Source: Oscillatoria sp. (lineage in GTDB: Bacteria; Cyanobacteriota; Cyanobacteriia; Cyanobacteriales; Laspinemataceae). From it: a stretch of DNA of 36,388 nucleotides. Where the stretch lies: positions 1 through 36,388 of the forward strand of contig JAABSJ010000033.1 in assembly GCA_011390515.1 (NCBI GenBank), written 5' to 3'. Under the pieces are notes generated by a model, which saw only the letters and a program-made list of their open reading frames with translations, searched no databases and was not told the origin of the DNA. The position numbers and the translations under genes are program-made. The number at the start of each line of letters is the position of its first letter. The stretch's first letter is position 1. Of the stretch, positions 35,301 through 36,388 are shown in pieces.

Positions 35301-36208
35301 GCGCCGATTTACTCCGGAACGCAGATATCGCCATGTATCACGCCAAACGCAGTGGTAAAGCTCGAACTGCTATTTTCGATAAGGCAATGCATGACCGCGC
35401 TGTGGAACTCTTACAGTTAGAAAATGATTTGCGCCGAGAACTCCATGAAGCCGAAAGCCTCAATCAAACCTCCCTCAAACTCGCCTATCAACCGATCGTC
35501 TCTTTATTCGACGGTAAAATCGTCGGATTTGAAGCATTGTTGCGCTGGCATCACCCTCAACGAGGCTTTATTTCCCCTGGCGAATTCATTCCCCTGGCAG
35601 AAGAAACGGGCTCAATTGTCCCCTTGGGCATCTTAGTCCTGCGGGAAGCTTGCCGACAACTCGTGGAATGGCAAACCCGATTTCCTTCCCTCCGTAAAAG
35701 CGGCATCTTAAAAATGAGCGTCAATTTATCCGGCAAACAATTTCTCCAACCGGATTTAGTCGAGCACGTCGATCTCATCCTCCAAGAAACCGGGCTCAAT
35801 CCGGCTTTCTTAAAGCTAGAAATTACCGAAAGTGTCCTGATTGAAGATACCCAAGCCGCCAATCAAACCCTCTGGCAACTTAAAGAACGAAACATTCATT
35901 TATCCTTAGATGACTTTGGCACAGGCTATTCTTCCCTCTCTCATTTAGCTGAGTTTCCGATTGATACCTTAAAGATTGATAAATCATTTGTCCAACGGAT
36001 CGGCACTGAAGGTAAAAATTTGGAAATTATTCAGGCGATCGTGACTTTAGCCCACGGTTTGGGCATGGATGTCACCGCAGAAGGGGTTGAAACCTCTGAA
36101 CAATTAGCTGAACTCAAGTCCTTGGGGTCTGAAGATGGACAAGGTTATTTTTTCTCTAAACCCTTGTCCGCAGAAAAGGCCACCCTGTTGCTGAGACAGT
36201 CTATGTAA
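32345..36208 (+). CDS. LOV photosensor/PAS/GAF protein with degenerate GGDEF and intact EAL domain
   Basis: Cyclic-di-GMP signalling protein of 1287 residues, no membrane segment. Start at ATG 32345, five bases after AAGGAG; an ATG at 32306 has no such site. Order: PAS (VPIALTHSTDGKIVYVND), GAF, PAS (AAFKAAKMGVWEWDLRSGN), PAS (IFNSSAQSIVLIDRNYK), PAS (LVQNSSDIITILEEDGT), LOV, GGDEF, EAL. The LOV domain has the signature GRNCRFLQ at 766-773, with C769 in the position that forms the flavin adduct in blue light, and the later flavin-contact Gln in YIGVQTDIS. The cyclase motif reads GGDHY (929-933) instead of GGDEF, so diguanylate cyclase activity is probably lost. The EAL domain is complete: FEALLRW, NLSG, EITES, DDFGTGYSS, KIDKSF, AEGVET. 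Likely a blue-light-regulated phosphodiesterase. Confidence 0.93.
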   Translation: MSLGKQNEEIEWIKEDQDKQQLERQRVKEEATLSYINPDGSMSSDLPVSLEICGTNCLFEAIAARISVPIALTHSTDGKIVYVNDCFRELFGFRGTEPINRHQDCFYYNLTERKKLLDTLQGEGVIKNYELVAKKADGTPLWVSVSIEALTVGKDLLYFQTFKDITEFKEVENILQSLDNGKAPVTGEQFFPALACYLGSLLGMRYVFIGEVVGNKASVVKVRAFWEGGELTGPSLNEQLCELEYPIAGTPWAKVLQCGSDWIANHFKSHLSPGNPLGKLEACSYLGVRLVDMQGKAIGLICGFDDRPLIDVHRAQLVLSIFAGQAAAELDRQRTQRALQQSEGRLLAAFKAAKMGVWEWDLRSGNVTWSDEVHAILGVAKGRYNPTIGNYIKAIQPEDRPIVHSTIVQAIAAKTNYESEYRILHDQTNSIRWVVSKGEVLCDSSGQVVRLIETLTDVTERKQTQSALIESEANLRAIFNSSAQSIVLIDRNYKIKDVNKTARETVKTLWDKTIQPGDFAYEYVSRNGLEVFNKSFHQCLQGMPVQLQQKILGNTGTEYWFEINGQPVFDERNQIIGLCLSAFNITEKKNAVEALAKSEKRFRSLVQNSSDIITILEEDGTIRYQSPAVERILGYQPQDLIGDNGFNYIHPEDKAVIYNLFTQALEQRGGVVESEFRFLHASGKWVTLESVGSNLLQEPGIAGFVINSRDVTERKEQEERLRLFERAIAASSNGIVISEYNKDNAVVYVNPSFEKMTGYSYAEATGRNCRFLQGRDRHQPALQELRKAIRHGHDSKVTLRNYRKDGTLFWNELSLSPVENERGVITHYIGVQTDISDRKRTEEELIHQAYYDPLTGLPNRAFLMERLREASARKNLQSDRQIGVLFIDLDRFKRVNDSLGHAVGDMLLIAIAFRLERCLNPQNTIARLGGDHYVILLEDVPGIEQVSEVAEKIHQQLKAPFTFEGHAVFITVTIGIALSSIEYEVSADLLRNADIAMYHAKRSGKARTAIFDKAMHDRAVELLQLENDLRRELHEAESLNQTSLKLAYQPIVSLFDGKIVGFEALLRWHHPQRGFISPGEFIPLAEETGSIVPLGILVLREACRQLVEWQTRFPSLRKSGILKMSVNLSGKQFLQPDLVEHVDLILQETGLNPAFLKLEITESVLIEDTQAANQTLWQLKERNIHLSLDDFGTGYSSLSHLAEFPIDTLKIDKSFVQRIGTEGKNLEIIQAIVTLAHGLGMDVTAEGVETSEQLAELKSLGSEDGQGYFFSKPLSAEKATLLLRQSM

Positions 36209-36289
36209 TAGATCTCTTGCAAAATTCTCTAAAGCCCCCCTTCTTAAGGGGGGTTGGGGAGATCAATCCGTTATTTTGCAAGAGGTCTA
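36209..36289. mobile_element. 81-bp MITE-like element with 17-bp terminal inverted repeats
   Basis: Ends are TAGATCTCTTGCAAAAT (36209-36225) and, on minus, TAGACCTCTTGCAAAAT (36289 back to 36273): 16 of 17 identical, both starting with TA as in IS630/Tc1-like insertions that duplicate a TA target. The interior is a hairpin, CCCCCCTT-CTT-AAGGGGGG (36235-36253). It begins immediately after the stop codon of the LOV-GGDEF-EAL gene, may act as its terminator, and encodes nothing. Confidence 0.65.
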
Positions 36290-36388
36290 ATACGGAATTC
36301 GGTTGTCAAAGGTCTATAAAAACCCACACCCTAAAGGGTGGGGCACTCGCGGACAAAGCCCGCCTGCGCGGGCTAATCCAGGAAATCG
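36290..36388 (+). repeat. 122-bp element, copy D (cut by window end)
   Basis: Begins with ATACGGAATTCGGTTGTC (from 36290) and carries the first hairpin CACCCT-AA-AGGGTG and the second AGCCCGC-CTGC-GCGGGCT. The core diverges from copies A-C (CACTCGCGGACAAAGC in place of CTATACGGACGAAGC). It abuts the MITE-like element with no base between them. The right end lies outside the window or has decayed. Confidence 0.7.

Noticed and set aside
1-36388. tRNA, rRNA or CRISPR arrays anywhere in the window
   Set aside because: Reading both strands by eye, I found no convincing T-loop/anticodon layout and no regularly spaced repeats with unique spacers. A tRNA scan would be decisive.

Overview
The window is cyanobacterial chromosome. 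The octamer GCGATCGC (the HIP1 repeat of cyanobacteria) recurs throughout. Several genes belong to families that are typical of or largely confined to cyanobacteria: a CRR6-type NDH-1 assembly factor, DUF928, DUF3685, the Alr4036-type flavin protein, a FurC/PerR-like regulator and CHASE2 cyclases. The repeat load and the large multi-PAS signalling proteins suggest a filamentous, non-heterocystous lineage (Oscillatoriales-like). That placement is inference.

Layout. 1-402 is the end of pheS. 539-2908 holds a divergent pair of unrecognised genes, one helical and coiled-coil, the other with a glycine-rich hydrophobic segment followed by a coiled coil. 2986-7254 (minus) is a large GAF/PAS/GGDEF/EAL protein. 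7255-8591 has no convincing gene but carries the first copy of a 122-bp inverted-repeat element. 8592-10372 holds an FMN-binding Alr4036-type protein and moaA. The end of moaA lies inside a 72-bp tandem duplication that opens a 490-bp cluster of palindromic repeats. 11219-13204 is a CHASE2 adenylate/guanylate cyclase. It is followed by a possible CRP-type site, a secreted DUF928 protein and a convergent exported TPR protein. 16567-20999 (minus) holds a receiver-DUF3685 protein and a membrane protein with a YYEPEP-type repeat tail. 21879-22364 is a Fur-family regulator, 23268-23753 is CRR6, and 24797-25285 is an exported pentapeptide-repeat protein. A candidate structured RNA lies between the last two.

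25853-28844 (minus) is a tightly coupled three-gene operon: a half-size HsdS specificity subunit, a protein with a PD-(D/E)XK nuclease signature, and an HsdM methyltransferase. No HsdR helicase/translocase is visible. This is the best candidate for an unusual system in the window. acnB follows (29064-31673, minus) with a clear intrinsic terminator. The window ends with a second c-di-GMP protein (32345-36208) that contains a canonical LOV photosensor motif, a degenerate GGDHY cyclase motif and an intact EAL domain. It is followed directly by two abutting inverted-repeat elements.

Functional themes. Second-messenger signalling is prominent: two GGDEF/EAL proteins, one probably blue-light responsive, and one cyclic-nucleotide cyclase. 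Housekeeping genes (pheS, moaA, acnB, crr6, fur) are interspersed with repeat-rich spacers and one restriction-modification-like island. All functional assignments rest on motif recognition by eye; no database search was run.
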